Assembly (NCBI GenBank): GCA_031272715.1
Contig: JAISTH010000071.1
Span: 162,549 to 226,548 of the forward strand
DNA: 64,000 nucleotides
DNA from: Desulfovibrio sp.
Lineage (GTDB): Bacteria > Desulfobacterota > Desulfovibrionia > Desulfovibrionales > Desulfovibrionaceae
Reading direction: 5' to 3'
The position numbers and the translations under genes are program-made. Of the stretch, positions 52,752 through 62,149 are shown in pieces. Numbering within the stretch: position 1 is the stretch's first letter; every line of letters begins with the position of its first letter. Under the pieces are notes generated by a model. It saw nothing but the letters and a program-made list of their open reading frames with translations. It was not told the origin of the DNA and made no database searches.

Positions 52752-53966
52752 TCAGGCGACGTCCAGAACGAGGGCGCAGAGCGTTCCTCCAAGGGCGAAG
52801 CAGTTCTTGAGGATGGGCCCTGTCGCGAGGACGGGTTCGCCCAGGACGTGCCGTATCTCTCCGCAGGCCGGATCCGGGGTTTCGAGGCCGAGAGTCGGGA
52901 GGACCGTCCCCGTGTCCAGCATGCGGACGCAGGCGATGGTCTCCAGAACGCCGCAGGCGGCCATGGTGTGTCCCATGTGTCCCTTGAGACTGCACACGGG
53001 GGTCTGCGATCCGAACACGCCGAAGATGGCCTGCCCTTCGGCCATGTCCCCGATCGTCGTCGCGGTGGCGTGGGCGTTCACGGCCGCGATGTCCCGGGGG
53101 GCGAGTCCGGCGTCCTCGAGGGCCGCGGCCATGCACTCGACGATGGATGTCGCGTCCGGATGGGCGATGTTGCCGGCGCATGTCATCGCCGAGAATCCGC
53201 CCACCCTTGCAAGAGGCTTGGCACCTCTGGCCTCGGCGGAGGTCAGGCTTTCCAGCAGCAGCACCCCGGCGCCCTCGCCGCAGACGATTCCCGTGCGTTT
53301 CACGTCGAAGGGCCGTGAGGCCAGTTCCGGATCCTCCTCGTGGGACGCCGCGCCGAGCTTCTCGAAGGTGGCGGCGACGAGGGGATGGAACTCGTCGGCC
53401 CCGCCGCAGAGCATGCGCTCCTCCCTCCCCGAGGCGACGGCCTCGTAGGCGAGTCCGATCCCCATCAATCCCGCGGCGCAGGCGGCGGCCGGGGCAAGCG
53501 TGCGGCCCGCGCAGCCGCAGGCCAAGGCCACGTTCGCGGCGGCCGTGTGTCCCATCACCTTGAAGAACGTGGTGGTGCGCACCTCGTCCATGTCCCCGCC
53601 CAGCAGGTATTCCCTGAAGAAATCCTCCAGCGCGGCCGGACTGCCCAGCGTGGAGCCGATGGACACCCCGGTCCTGCGCAGCGCGTCCCCTTCGAGCCCG
53701 CCCATGGCGATGGCCTCCCGGGCCGCGAGGCAGGCGTACTGGGACATGGGGGACATGGTCCTGCGCAGGTCCCTGGAAATCTCGCCCCGCAGATCCTTGG
53801 AGGGCACGGTGCCGGCCGTCCTGACCTTCAATCCCTTCACGCGCCCGTTGTCGGCGAGACGCTGCAGGGAGCAGATCCCCTGCCACAGGCCGGTTTCGAG
53901 GGCGGGCACGCCGTAGCCGTACGGCGAGACGGCCCCCATGCCGGTGACGACTACCTGTTCGCGCAT
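52752..53966 (-). CDS. Beta-ketoacyl-ACP synthase (FabF-like) 1
   Basis: 404 residues with a complete catalytic triad: Cys163 (PAAACAAG), His299 (VNAHATATTIGD) and His333 (GHMGHTMAACG). It therefore looks like an active condensing enzyme rather than a chain-length factor. ATG at 53966 overlaps the oxidoreductase gene by 16 bases. Together with the second synthase, ketoreductase, dehydratases and ACP it completes an elongation cycle; no enoyl reductase is present, which favours a polyene product. Confidence 0.93.
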   Translation of the reverse strand: MREQVVVTGMGAVSPYGYGVPALETGLWQGICSLQRLADNGRVKGLKVRTAGTVPSKDLRGEISRDLRRTMSPMSQYACLAAREAIAMGGLEGDALRRTGVSIGSTLGSPAALEDFFREYLLGGDMDEVRTTTFFKVMGHTAAANVALACGCAGRTLAPAAACAAGLMGIGLAYEAVASGREERMLCGGADEFHPLVAATFEKLGAASHEEDPELASRPFDVKRTGIVCGEGAGVLLLESLTSAEARGAKPLARVGGFSAMTCAGNIAHPDATSIVECMAAALEDAGLAPRDIAAVNAHATATTIGDMAEGQAIFGVFGSQTPVCSLKGHMGHTMAACGVLETIACVRMLDTGTVLPTLGLETPDPACGEIRHVLGEPVLATGPILKNCFALGGTLCALVLDVA

Positions 53967-55417
53967 GCCGCCAACTCCGCGAGCACGGCGTCGTGGCCAA
54001 GGGCGAAGCCCACGGCCAAGGCGCCGCTGACGATCCCGCCAAGGACTCCCGGCAGGAGGATGTTCTGCCCCGCAAGCCAGAGGCCCGGCAACCGGGTCGC
54101 AGGCACGAGGGGCAGGGTGTTTCTCTCGTGGGCCACGCCGTAGAGGCTTCCCGTGCTCCCGTGGACGTGGTGCCGCATCGTGAGTGGCGACGCCGCGCAC
54201 ATCGGCTCGAAGTCCTCGAGGTCGGGGCATCGTTCCCGTGCGACCGCCATGGCGCGTTCGATCCATGCCGCCTTTGTCCGGGAATAGTCCCACGGCCTTG
54301 GCCTGGGATCGCCCGGCGGGATCGTTTTCGGGTCGAGGAGCTGCAGGATCGTGACGGGCGTGCGTCCGGCGTCGTCGGGGGCGCCCGCCAACAGGCAGGC
54401 GGATTTCCCGTCCACGTCGAACATGGCGTCCAGCGCCGCGGGATTCTCCCGAAGACTCTCATGGGGACGGGGGAGCAGGTAGCGGATGCCCTCGTGGAAA
54501 CGGCCTCCGGCAAGGCGTCCGAAGACCGTGATGGCCATCGGCGTCTCGAGGAAGTCCCCGATGTGCGTGAACCAGGCCTTGCGCATCGCCCCGACCGGGA
54601 GGAGGTTCTCAAGTTGGGCAGGATGTCCGGTGAAGACGCATCCCCGGCAGGGGATGCGCCTCCCGTCCCGCAACAGCACCGCCGAAATCCCGTCGCCGTC
54701 GGCCTCGATGGCCGTCACCTCGGCGTCGTGGAGGACGACGCCCCCTGTCTTGTCGAGTTCCTTCTCCAGCGCCTCCGCAAGGGCCTTGCCCCCTCCCTGC
54801 CACGTGCCCGAAGAGGCGATGTAGGGGCCGACCACCAAGGCGAAGTCGTTGAAGGAGGCCCTTGATGGGGGGACTCCGTAGTTCAGGCAACGCACGCAGA
54901 GCAGCTGGTTCAGTTCAGGCGGAAGATCCGCCTCGACCAATCGCTCGACGAGGCCGGCTCCCCGGATGCCGGGGAAGTCGGGAACGACCTTCGCTCCGGG
55001 GGTGAGATAGGGGGAATGGGCGAGAACGGCGTCAACGTCCTCGAGGAACCGTTCGAGCTCCGGGACGCACCTCGGTTGGACATCCATCGCGTAGGCCAGA
55101 AGGCCGTCCCTTCCTCCGGGCATCGTCAGGATCCCGCCATCGTCGTGCCAGACGCTTTCAGGGACGGGGGTGTCGCAGGGGGCGAGGACGTCGGCGACGC
55201 CGAGAACCCGCAGCCACGCGGCCAAGGGTCCGCCGGGGTGCACGCCGCCGCCGCAGTGGAATCCCGTGTCGAAATGCGTGCCGTCTCTCGTGAATCCCCG
55301 AAGAAGCGGCGCGGTGTGGGGGCCGGCCTCGAGCACCGTCACTGGATGTCCCCGGCGGGCGAAGAGGATGGCCGCGGTCAGCCCCGCGATGCCGCTGCCG
55401 ACGACGACGATGTCCAT
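53951..55417 (-). CDS. CrtI/phytoene-desaturase-like FAD oxidoreductase
   Basis: 488 residues. The FAD-binding motif is VVVGSGIAGLTAAILFARRG at residues ~4-23, followed by an E-rich ribose loop (VLEAGPHTA) and the C-terminal FAD signature GLWLAGQNILLPGVLGGIVSG. Carotenoid desaturases and retinol saturase-like enzymes share this layout; such genes also accompany type II fatty acid genes in ladderane-type clusters. It probably desaturates or isomerises the growing or finished chain. Start and stop overlap both ketosynthase genes (TGATG at the 5' end). Confidence 0.9.
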   Translation of the reverse strand: MDIVVVGSGIAGLTAAILFARRGHPVTVLEAGPHTAPLLRGFTRDGTHFDTGFHCGGGVHPGGPLAAWLRVLGVADVLAPCDTPVPESVWHDDGGILTMPGGRDGLLAYAMDVQPRCVPELERFLEDVDAVLAHSPYLTPGAKVVPDFPGIRGAGLVERLVEADLPPELNQLLCVRCLNYGVPPSRASFNDFALVVGPYIASSGTWQGGGKALAEALEKELDKTGGVVLHDAEVTAIEADGDGISAVLLRDGRRIPCRGCVFTGHPAQLENLLPVGAMRKAWFTHIGDFLETPMAITVFGRLAGGRFHEGIRYLLPRPHESLRENPAALDAMFDVDGKSACLLAGAPDDAGRTPVTILQLLDPKTIPPGDPRPRPWDYSRTKAAWIERAMAVARERCPDLEDFEPMCAASPLTMRHHVHGSTGSLYGVAHERNTLPLVPATRLPGLWLAGQNILLPGVLGGIVSGALAVGFALGHDAVLAELAACANR

Positions 55418-56631
55418 CAGCGGCAATCCACGACGAGACAGGCGTTGCTTCCCCCGAAGCCCGCCGCGTTGCACAGGATGCGTCCGGGTGGGACGTCCCG
55501 TCGGCACGTCAGGATCGGCAGGGGAGGCATGTCGGGATCCGGGCGATGGTGGTTCGCCGTGGCCGCCGTGAATCCGGACCGCGCCATGAGGATGGCGTAG
55601 ACCACCTGGGATGCGCCGGACATCCAGAGTTCGTGCCCGGTGAGGCTCTTCAGGGCCAGCACCGGGGGACAGGCATCGGGGAAAATCCTCAGGATGTTCC
55701 GCTGTTCCGCGGCGTCCCCGAGGGGCGTGGACGTCGCGTGGGCGCTGATGCAGTCGATCTCCTCGGGGGCGAGTCCCGCGTCCGCGATGGCCGCGGCCAT
55801 GGCCCGGGACAGGCCCGTGTCCCCAGGCACGGCGAGGTTCTGGCCATCGGCGCTCATGCCGAATCCCAGTATCTCCCCGAGGATGGCGGCGCCCCTGCGC
55901 CGGGCGTGATCGATGTCCTCCAGTATCAGCGCGGCGGCCCCCCCGCTGGGCACGAGGCCGTCCCGGTCGGCGTCGAAGGGGCGCGAGGCCTCCTGGGGAG
56001 GGGTGCGCACCGAGAACGCGCCGATGCCGTCGAAGGCCGCGACGGCCTGCCAGCCGAGTTCCTGGGCGGCGCCGCAGATCATGACGTCCTGGCGTCCGAG
56101 ACGTATGGCGTCCGCGGCCATGCCCACGGCGCAGGCGCCGCTGGCGCAGGCGGCGCTGACGGTCCAGCCGGGTCCCGTGTTGCCCAGCAGGGCGTTGAGA
56201 TTCAGGGTGATGGCGGAATTCATGGAGCGGAAGACGTGACCGCTCCCCATGGAGGCGGTCTGGCCGGTTTCCGCCAAGGCGTTCGCCTGTTCCAGCGTCG
56301 GGACGATGGCGGAGTCGTTCCCGAATATGAGGCCGCAACGGTCGTTGCGCAGGGCCTCCTGGGGGAGATTCGCCTGATCCAGCGCGTCCATGACGGCGGC
56401 GTGGGCCTGGACGGCGCAGAGGGGCATGGTCTTGCGCTGCTTGCGGTTGAGGAACCGGCCCTCGTCGAACCCGCGCACGATGCCCGTGAGGGCGCTGCGC
56501 ATGCCGTGAGCGATGCGGTCGGGTTCCGCGTCGATGCCGGAGACGCCATGGTAGAGGGAATCCGTCACCGACTCCCTGGTGACGCCGAGAACCGAGACGA
56601 TCCCTACTCCCGTGACGACGGCCCTGCCCAC
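55417..56631 (-). CDS. Beta-ketoacyl-ACP synthase (FabF-like) 2
   Basis: 404 residues with the triad Cys162 (VSAACASG), His297 (ISAHATSTPLGD) and His332 (SLTGHELWMSGA). Identity to synthase 1 is low, so the two are not recent copies. The GTG start lies 18 bases after the ketoreductase stop. Both synthases being complete is unlike KS/CLF pairs, in which one partner has lost the Cys. Confidence 0.93.
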   Translation of the reverse strand: MGRAVVTGVGIVSVLGVTRESVTDSLYHGVSGIDAEPDRIAHGMRSALTGIVRGFDEGRFLNRKQRKTMPLCAVQAHAAVMDALDQANLPQEALRNDRCGLIFGNDSAIVPTLEQANALAETGQTASMGSGHVFRSMNSAITLNLNALLGNTGPGWTVSAACASGACAVGMAADAIRLGRQDVMICGAAQELGWQAVAAFDGIGAFSVRTPPQEASRPFDADRDGLVPSGGAAALILEDIDHARRRGAAILGEILGFGMSADGQNLAVPGDTGLSRAMAAAIADAGLAPEEIDCISAHATSTPLGDAAEQRNILRIFPDACPPVLALKSLTGHELWMSGASQVVYAILMARSGFTAATANHHRPDPDMPPLPILTCRRDVPPGRILCNAAGFGGSNACLVVDCR

Positions 56632-56649
56632 GACGATGCCCCCGTCCGC

Positions 56650-57372
56650 CTACATGTGGAGGCCGCCGTTCACGGCCAGCACGTGTCCGGTGATGTAGGA
56701 TGCGCCCTCGGAGCACAGGAAGCGGACGCAGTGGGCCACTTCCTCCGGGGTGCCGGTCCTGGCCAGGGGGATGAGGGGGATGACGTCATCCTGCTTCAGG
56801 CCGTCCGTCATGCCGGTGTCGATGAAGCCCGGGGCGACGGCGTTGACGAGGATGCCGCGTTTGCCCACCTCTCTGGCCAGCGCCTTGGTGGCGCCGATGA
56901 GGCCCGCCTTGGCGGCGCAGTAGTTCGTCTGGCCCGCCACGCCCATCTCGCCGGAGACGGAGGCCACGTTCACGATGCGGCCCCGCCGCTTGCGCTGCAT
57001 GTAGGGGAGCACCTTGCGGGTGACGTTGAAGAAGCCGCCGAGGTGCACGTCGAGGACTTCGTCCCACTGCTTCCGGGACATCAATCCCAGGACGCCGTCC
57101 CGGGCGAATCCCGCGTTGTTGATCAGGGCGAAGGGGACGTCCTCGGCCAGCGGCCCGTCGAGGGCCGTGTCCACGGCATCGGCGTCCGAGACGTCGAAGA
57201 GGAGTGTGCGGCAGGATCTCCCCAGTGCCTGCACGGCGTCCCGGGTCGTGCGGGCGTCGTCCCCGTCCCGGCGGCAGTTGAGCCAGATGTCGAAGCCGTC
57301 GGCGGCGAGGCCGAGGGCGATGGCCTTGCCGATGCCGCGGCTTGCCCCGGTGACGAGGGCGATCTTCTGCAT
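56650..57372 (-). CDS. 3-oxoacyl-ACP reductase (FabG-like)
   Basis: A 240-residue SDR enzyme. The NADP site is TGASRGIGK, and the catalytic residues are Ser138, Tyr151 and Lys155. It reduces the beta-keto group during elongation. The ATG at 57372 (AGGAA upstream) makes it the first gene of the long minus-strand cluster; all genes down to the MMPL exporter are closely packed and most overlap. Confidence 0.93.
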   Translation of the reverse strand: MQKIALVTGASRGIGKAIALGLAADGFDIWLNCRRDGDDARTTRDAVQALGRSCRTLLFDVSDADAVDTALDGPLAEDVPFALINNAGFARDGVLGLMSRKQWDEVLDVHLGGFFNVTRKVLPYMQRKRRGRIVNVASVSGEMGVAGQTNYCAAKAGLIGATKALAREVGKRGILVNAVAPGFIDTGMTDGLKQDDVIPLIPLARTGTPEEVAHCVRFLCSEGASYITGHVLAVNGGLHM

Positions 57373-57806
57373 GGGGCGTTCCTGGGGTGATGTCGTTCGG
57401 GATCCTGCCGGAGGGTCGCGTCGGAACCGTTGGGGTTGTCGAGGGGCGTTGAGGCGACTGCATCCACGCCTACTGGCCTCGCATCGAGGTTCCGAGCCCT
57501 TCGACGGCTTCCGCGGGGACGGGGAAACTCCGGGGCATGGTGCCTGATGTCCGGGAAAGGGTCAACAGGAAAGCTTTGACTGCCTCTGCGATGGACGAAC
57601 GTGAAGCGCATCCGTGTCGCGGTGGCGTTTCCGGCATGAGGCGCATGCAGCGACTCGCTTCTTGCCGTGTGAAGTGCGTTCCGGGCAAATCCGTGAACGT
57701 CACCTGCAATGCCATGCATGTCCGTCTGCAAAATGCCGGGAAGCCTCCTTGCGGAGACTTCCCGGCACAGACATGCGTCAATCCGGCGTCGATCGCGGTC
57801 CAATCG
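57373..57806. other. Spacer holding the adk terminator and the cluster's 5' region
   Basis: The adk terminator is at 57729-57767. The ~350 bases left of it must contain the promoter of the biosynthetic cluster, but the TTGACC at 57565-57560 on the minus strand has no acceptable -10 at normal spacing, so regulation by another sigma factor or an activator is possible. No gene is seen. Confidence 0.5.
57729..57767 (-). terminator. Rho-independent terminator of adk
   Basis: On the minus strand TGCCGGGAAG pairs with CTTCCCGGCA; inner CTCC/GGAG extends the stem around a GCAA tetraloop, and TTTT follows. It starts about 40 bases after the adk stop. This is the clearest terminator in the window. Confidence 0.85.
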
Positions 57807-58478
57807 CTACTTCAGCTGGGCCAGCAGGGCTTCCTTGACGTCGGAGATGCTGCCCTCGCCGTTGAGTTCGATGTACTTGGTCTTGCCCTTGTTGGCGAGG
57901 TTCTTGAAGAAGTAGGCGGCGGCCAAGGTGCCCGAATTGGTGTCGTAGTAGATGTCGTGGCGCTTGTTGATGGCGGCCTCGTCCTGGTCGTCGTTGCGGG
58001 AGGAGAGTTCGCCGCCGCACACGCGGCACTTGCCGTCCTTGGGCTTGATGGCGTCGATGTGGACGTTGTTGGGGTGGTTGTTGTTCTCCTTGCACAGGCG
58101 CCTGCCGACGATGCGGTTCTTGGCGGTCTCCCTGGGCAGCAGGATCTCCACGACGTAGTCGAGCTTCATGTTCTCCTTCTGGAGAGCCTCCCAGAGCTTC
58201 TCGGCCTGGACCATGTTGCGGGGGAAGCCGTCCAGGAGCCAGCCGTTCTTTCCCTTGGTCTTCAGCGTCTCGAGAACCATCGGGATGGTGATGTCGTCCG
58301 GCACGAGGTCGCCCCGGTCGATGTACGCCTTGGCCTTCTTCCCCAGTTCGGTGCCGCCGCCGATGTGCTCGCGGAAGATGGCGCCCGATTCGATGTGAGC
58401 GATGGGATACTTCTGCTTGATGAGGTCTCCCTGAGTCCCCTTGCCGCTGCCGTTGGGGCCGAAGATGAGAATGTTCAC
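57807..58478 (-). CDS. adk: Adenylate kinase, metal-binding LID type
   Basis: 223 residues. The P-loop is GPNGSGKGTQ, NMP-site residues include the LDGFPR motif, and ATP plus AMP are converted to two ADP. In the LID, Cys129, His135, Cys151 and Cys154 fall at the same positions as the metal ligands of D. gigas adenylate kinase, which can hold Zn, Co or Fe. A 15-20 residue insert with several Asn and Asp follows the site. The GTG start has AGGAG about 10 bases upstream. It has its own promoter and terminator. Confidence 0.96.
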   Translation of the reverse strand: MNILIFGPNGSGKGTQGDLIKQKYPIAHIESGAIFREHIGGGTELGKKAKAYIDRGDLVPDDITIPMVLETLKTKGKNGWLLDGFPRNMVQAEKLWEALQKENMKLDYVVEILLPRETAKNRIVGRRLCKENNNHPNNVHIDAIKPKDGKCRVCGGELSSRNDDQDEAAINKRHDIYYDTNSGTLAAAYFFKNLANKGKTKYIELNGEGSISDVKEALLAQLK

Positions 58479-58583
58479 GCGTTTTCGCTCCTTGGGGATG
58501 GCGCGCCCCTCCGCCGCGGCGGGGGCCTCGTGCGGGGAAGGCGTCGTCGGTGGGTTTGAGACGGTTGGAGGGTTCGTTACGCC

Positions 58584-58612
58584 ATGTTAGCCCTCCCGGG
58601 CGTCCGTGTCAA
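58584..58612 (-). promoter_or_regulatory. Predicted sigma70-type promoter of adk
   Basis: Minus-strand TTGACA (58612-58607), a 17-base spacer and TAACAT (58589-58584), about 105 bases before the GTG start. Confidence 0.6.
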
Positions 58613-58658
58613 CGGGGTCCGCGGAATCCGGCGCGTCCCGCGGGAGCGGTGCGACGGG

Positions 58659-59369
58659 TCATCCGCCGAGGTAGGCCTCACGTATGGCGGGATCGGCGAG
58701 GAGATCCTTGGCGGGCGCCTCCATGACCATGTTCCCCACCTCGAGGACGTATCCCCGGGTCGCGAGCTTCAGCGCCGCGGAGGCGTTCTGTTCCACCAGC
58801 AGCACGGTGACGCCGCTGGCGTTGATGGTCCGGATGGTCTCGAATATCGACCGCACGAGAAGCGGCGCAAGGCCGAGGGACGGCTCGTCCAGGAGAAGAA
58901 GTCTCGGCTGGGCCATCAGCGCCCTTCCGATGGCCAGCATCTGCTGCTCGCCGCCGGAGAGGGTGCCCGCGAGCTGCCCTTTGCGTTCGGCGAGGCGCGG
59001 GAAGAGGGAGAATATCCACTCCAGGGTCTTCGACCGTTTGGGTCCGTCCTTGACGAGGAATGCGCCGAGATCCAGGTTCTCCAGGACGCTGAGGGAGCCG
59101 AAGACGCGCCGGCCCTCGGGGGACTGGGACACGCCGAGACCCACCACCTGATGGGGCTTCAGGCGCAGCAGCGACTCGCCGTCGAGGCGGATGTCCCCCT
59201 CGAACGGCCGCACCAGCCCGCTGACGGCCAGAAGCGTCGTGCTCTTGCCGGCCCCGTTGGCGCCGAGGATGGTGACGATCTCCCCCTCCTCCACGTGCAT
59301 GTCGATGCCGTGGAGGACCTCCACGCTTCCGTAGCGGACCCGTATGCCGGACAGTGTCAGCAGCGCCAT
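58659..59369 (-). CDS. livF: Branched-chain amino-acid ABC transporter ATPase LivF
   Basis: 236 residues: Walker A GANGAGKST, signature LSGGEQQMLAIGRAL, Walker B LLLLDEPSLGL. It energises uptake of Leu, Ile and Val (or related amides) together with LivG. It is the last gene of the operon, 13 bases after livG. Confidence 0.95.
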   Translation of the reverse strand: MALLTLSGIRVRYGSVEVLHGIDMHVEEGEIVTILGANGAGKSTTLLAVSGLVRPFEGDIRLDGESLLRLKPHQVVGLGVSQSPEGRRVFGSLSVLENLDLGAFLVKDGPKRSKTLEWIFSLFPRLAERKGQLAGTLSGGEQQMLAIGRALMAQPRLLLLDEPSLGLAPLLVRSIFETIRTINASGVTVLLVEQNASAALKLATRGYVLEVGNMVMEAPAKDLLADPAIREAYLGG

Positions 59370-59382
59370 GGGATTGTCCGCC

Positions 59383-60153
59383 CTACCAGCGCCCGTCGCT
59401 GGAGCCGAGGTACGCCTCGATCACGGCGGGGTGCCTGCGCACATGCTCCGGCGTCCCCTCGGCGATCAGGGAACCGTTCTCCAGCACCACAAGCCGTTCG
59501 CTGACCTGCATCACCAGCCGCATGTCGTGCTCGATGAGCAGGATCGTGACGCCCCGGGCCCGGATGGCCCGGATCACCTCGATGAGGGCGTCGGTCTCCT
59601 GGGCGTTCATGCCCCCTGCGGGCTCGTCCAGGATCAGGAGCTTCGGTTCGGTGGCGAGGGCCCGGGCGATCTCGAGCAAGCGCTGGTTGCCGTAGGAGAG
59701 CCCTCCCGCCGCCTCCCCCCGCCGATCGGCGAGTCCCAGGAACTCCAGTTCCTCCATGCATCGCCGGACGGCCTCCCGCTCCTCCCGTTGCATGGCGCGT
59801 CCATGGAACATGCAGGCGAGAAGGCCCGCCTTCATGCGGCAGTGCCGGCCCGCGAGGACGTTCTCCAGCACCGTGAGGCGGCCGAAGAGCCGGATGGTCT
59901 GGAAGGTGCGGGCGATGCCGAGTTCGACGATGCGGTGGGGCCTGACGCCCTTGATGGGACGGCCGTCGAACTCGATGTCTCCCGCCTCGGGGACGTAGTT
60001 GCCGGTGATGCAGTTGAAGACCGTGGTCTTGCCGGCGCCGTTGGGGCCGATCATCCCGACGATGCTGCCCTGCTCGACCTCGAAGGAGAGATCGTTGACG
60101 GCCATGAGCCCCCCGAAGGCCTTGGTCATCTCACGGACGGCGAGCAGGCTCAT
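59383..60153 (-). CDS. livG: Branched-chain amino-acid ABC transporter ATPase LivG
   Basis: 256 residues: Walker A GPNGAGKTT, signature LSYGNQRLLEIARAL, Walker B LLILDEPAGGMN and switch His in LIEHDM. The short C-terminal extension (HPAVIEAYLG) is typical of LivG. Its ATG overlaps the livM stop (ATGA). Confidence 0.95.
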   Translation of the reverse strand: MSLLAVREMTKAFGGLMAVNDLSFEVEQGSIVGMIGPNGAGKTTVFNCITGNYVPEAGDIEFDGRPIKGVRPHRIVELGIARTFQTIRLFGRLTVLENVLAGRHCRMKAGLLACMFHGRAMQREEREAVRRCMEELEFLGLADRRGEAAGGLSYGNQRLLEIARALATEPKLLILDEPAGGMNAQETDALIEVIRAIRARGVTILLIEHDMRLVMQVSERLVVLENGSLIAEGTPEHVRRHPAVIEAYLGSSDGRW

Positions 60154-61115
60154 GGGGGGCCGTCCTTCATCGCGTCCGGCGCCGCGGATTTCAGGCCGCC
60201 GCCGTAGCGGCGCGCGAGGGGCGGGAGCAGGCCCTGGGGCCGCCAGATCATCATGCCCATCATGGCGAGGCCGAAGAGGAGCATCCTCGCGGAGGCGAAC
60301 TCCCGCAGCAGTTCCGGCAGCCCGATGAAGAGGAAGGTGCTCACGAGCACGCCCAGCTGGCTCCCCCCGGAAAGAATGACCACGGCGAAGACGATCACGG
60401 ACTCCATGAAGTTGAAGGATTCCGGGGCGATGGTGGTCATCTTCGCGGCGTACACGGTGCCGGCCATCCCCGCCCAGAAGGCGCCGAGAACGAAGGCTGC
60501 CAGCTTGTAGCCCGACACGTCGATGCCGCAGCACTCCGACGCGATGTCGTCCTCCTTGATGCAGTTGAGGGCCCTGCCGAAACGGGAGCGCCACAGGCCG
60601 TGGAAGAGGAGCAGGGTCGCGCCCACCATGCCCCACACGAGATAGTAGAAATGGATCCCCTTCACGATCCTGAAGCCGAGGAACTCGGGTCTCGCGATGC
60701 CGAAGGTTCCGTTCGACCCGCCCGTCAGGCCGAAGAGATCGTTGAGCAGCGCGATGCGGACGATCTCCACGATGCCGATGGTGACGACGAGCAGATAGTC
60801 CCCTCGCAGGTGGATGATGGGACGGGCCACGAGATAGGCGAAGACGGCGGCCGCGAGGCCCGAGACGGGCATGAGCCAGAGGATCGGGATGTGCTGGATC
60901 GTGTTGCACACGCCCGTGACGTAGGCCCCCACGGCGAAGAACGCCGCGTGGCCCATGTGGAAGATGCCGGCCTGCCCCAGGATCACGTTCAGGGAAAGGG
61001 CGAGCAGGGCGTAGATGCCGATGCTGACGCACACGTCCGTCCAGTAGGCGTTGCTCACAAGGGGCAGCAGGCAGATGGCGATGCCGAGGGCGATGGCGAA
61101 GACGCGGCGGTTCAC
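60150..61115 (-). CDS. livM: Branched-chain amino-acid ABC transporter permease LivM
   Basis: 321 residues with eight to nine membrane helices; conserved blocks are ALSLNVILGQAGIFHMGHAAF and the GCxRDDxxA-like coupling loop, here NCIKEDDIASECCGI. GTG start overlapping the livH stop (GTGA). Confidence 0.94.
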   Translation of the reverse strand: MNRRVFAIALGIAICLLPLVSNAYWTDVCVSIGIYALLALSLNVILGQAGIFHMGHAAFFAVGAYVTGVCNTIQHIPILWLMPVSGLAAAVFAYLVARPIIHLRGDYLLVVTIGIVEIVRIALLNDLFGLTGGSNGTFGIARPEFLGFRIVKGIHFYYLVWGMVGATLLLFHGLWRSRFGRALNCIKEDDIASECCGIDVSGYKLAAFVLGAFWAGMAGTVYAAKMTTIAPESFNFMESVIVFAVVILSGGSQLGVLVSTFLFIGLPELLREFASARMLLFGLAMMGMMIWRPQGLLPPLARRYGGGLKSAAPDAMKDGPP

Positions 61116-62017
61116 AGCTTCTCTGCGGTGCGCTCGCCGAGGATGCCTGTGGGGCGCGCGATGAGTATCAGGATGAGGACGAGGAAGGCGATGGCGTCCT
61201 TCCATGCCATGGCGACGTAGGCTGCGGAGAGGGACTCCAGCAGGCCCAGGAGCATGCCTCCCAGCATGGCGCCCGGGATGTTCCCGATGCCCCCCAGGAT
61301 GGCCGCCGTGAAGGCCTTCAGGCCGTACATCCATCCCATGGTGAAGTCGACCTGGCCGTAGTAGATGCCCACCATGAGCCCGGCCACCCCGCCAAGGGCG
61401 GGGCCCACGAGGAAGACCAGGGAGATCACCGCGTCGACGTTGATCCCCATGAGCCTGGCGGCGTCCGGGTCGATGGCGACCGCCCTGACCGCGGCCCCGA
61501 TGCGGGTCCGGTGGATGAAGGCCCACAGCAGCAGCATGAGGCCGACGCTGGTGCCGATGACCAGAAGCCTGACCCCCGGCACGGCGACGCCCAGGAGATG
61601 GACGGTGAAATTTGGGCGGAGGAAGTCGGGATAGACGTAGTAGCGGGCGCCATAGATGAGCATTATGGCGTTCTGGAAGAAGATGGAGGCTCCCAGCGCC
61701 GAGACGACGGCGGAGAGGCGTCCCGCGTCCCGCAAGGGCCTGTATGCGGCCCGCTCCAGGATGACGCCGAGGATCGCCACGAGACAGCCCACCATGACGA
61801 AGACCGCCAGCACGGCCGCCGCCGGGGGGAGCATCCCGGCGATGTTGCAGCTGATCAGCAGCGTGAGGCCGAGATACGCCCCTATCGTGAAGAGGTCGCC
61901 GTGGGCGAAGTTGATGAGCTTGAGCACCCCGTAGACCATGGTGTAGCCGAGGGCCACCAGGGCGTAGATGCCACCGACCGCCAGGCCGTTCAGAAGCTGC
62001 TGGAAGAACTGTTCCAC
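61112..62017 (-). CDS. livH: Branched-chain amino-acid ABC transporter permease LivH
   Basis: 301 residues with about eight membrane helices. NGLAVGGIYALVALGYTMVY and the INFAHGDLFTIGAY segment are LivH hallmarks; the coupling loop is AVRAVAIDPDAARLMGI. I chose the GTG at 62017 because GGTGG lies 5-6 bases upstream; a GTG at 62026 would add three residues. Confidence 0.94.
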   Translation of the reverse strand: MEQFFQQLLNGLAVGGIYALVALGYTMVYGVLKLINFAHGDLFTIGAYLGLTLLISCNIAGMLPPAAAVLAVFVMVGCLVAILGVILERAAYRPLRDAGRLSAVVSALGASIFFQNAIMLIYGARYYVYPDFLRPNFTVHLLGVAVPGVRLLVIGTSVGLMLLLWAFIHRTRIGAAVRAVAIDPDAARLMGINVDAVISLVFLVGPALGGVAGLMVGIYYGQVDFTMGWMYGLKAFTAAILGGIGNIPGAMLGGMLLGLLESLSAAYVAMAWKDAIAFLVLILILIARPTGILGERTAEKL

Positions 62018-62149
62018 GGAGACCACCGTCTCGACGGAAGGCGTGCGACGCCGCCACGCGAAACGCGCGGCGGCGCCGGGTGCGGAAAGCGCTGCGTCAC
62101 GACATCCCCCATGGCCGACAGGGCCGTGGGCACTGTCGCAAGTCTTCCA

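Noticed and set aside
52752..56631. Ketosynthase/chain-length-factor pair
   Set aside because: Both ketosynthases have Cys and two His, so neither looks like a chain-length factor.
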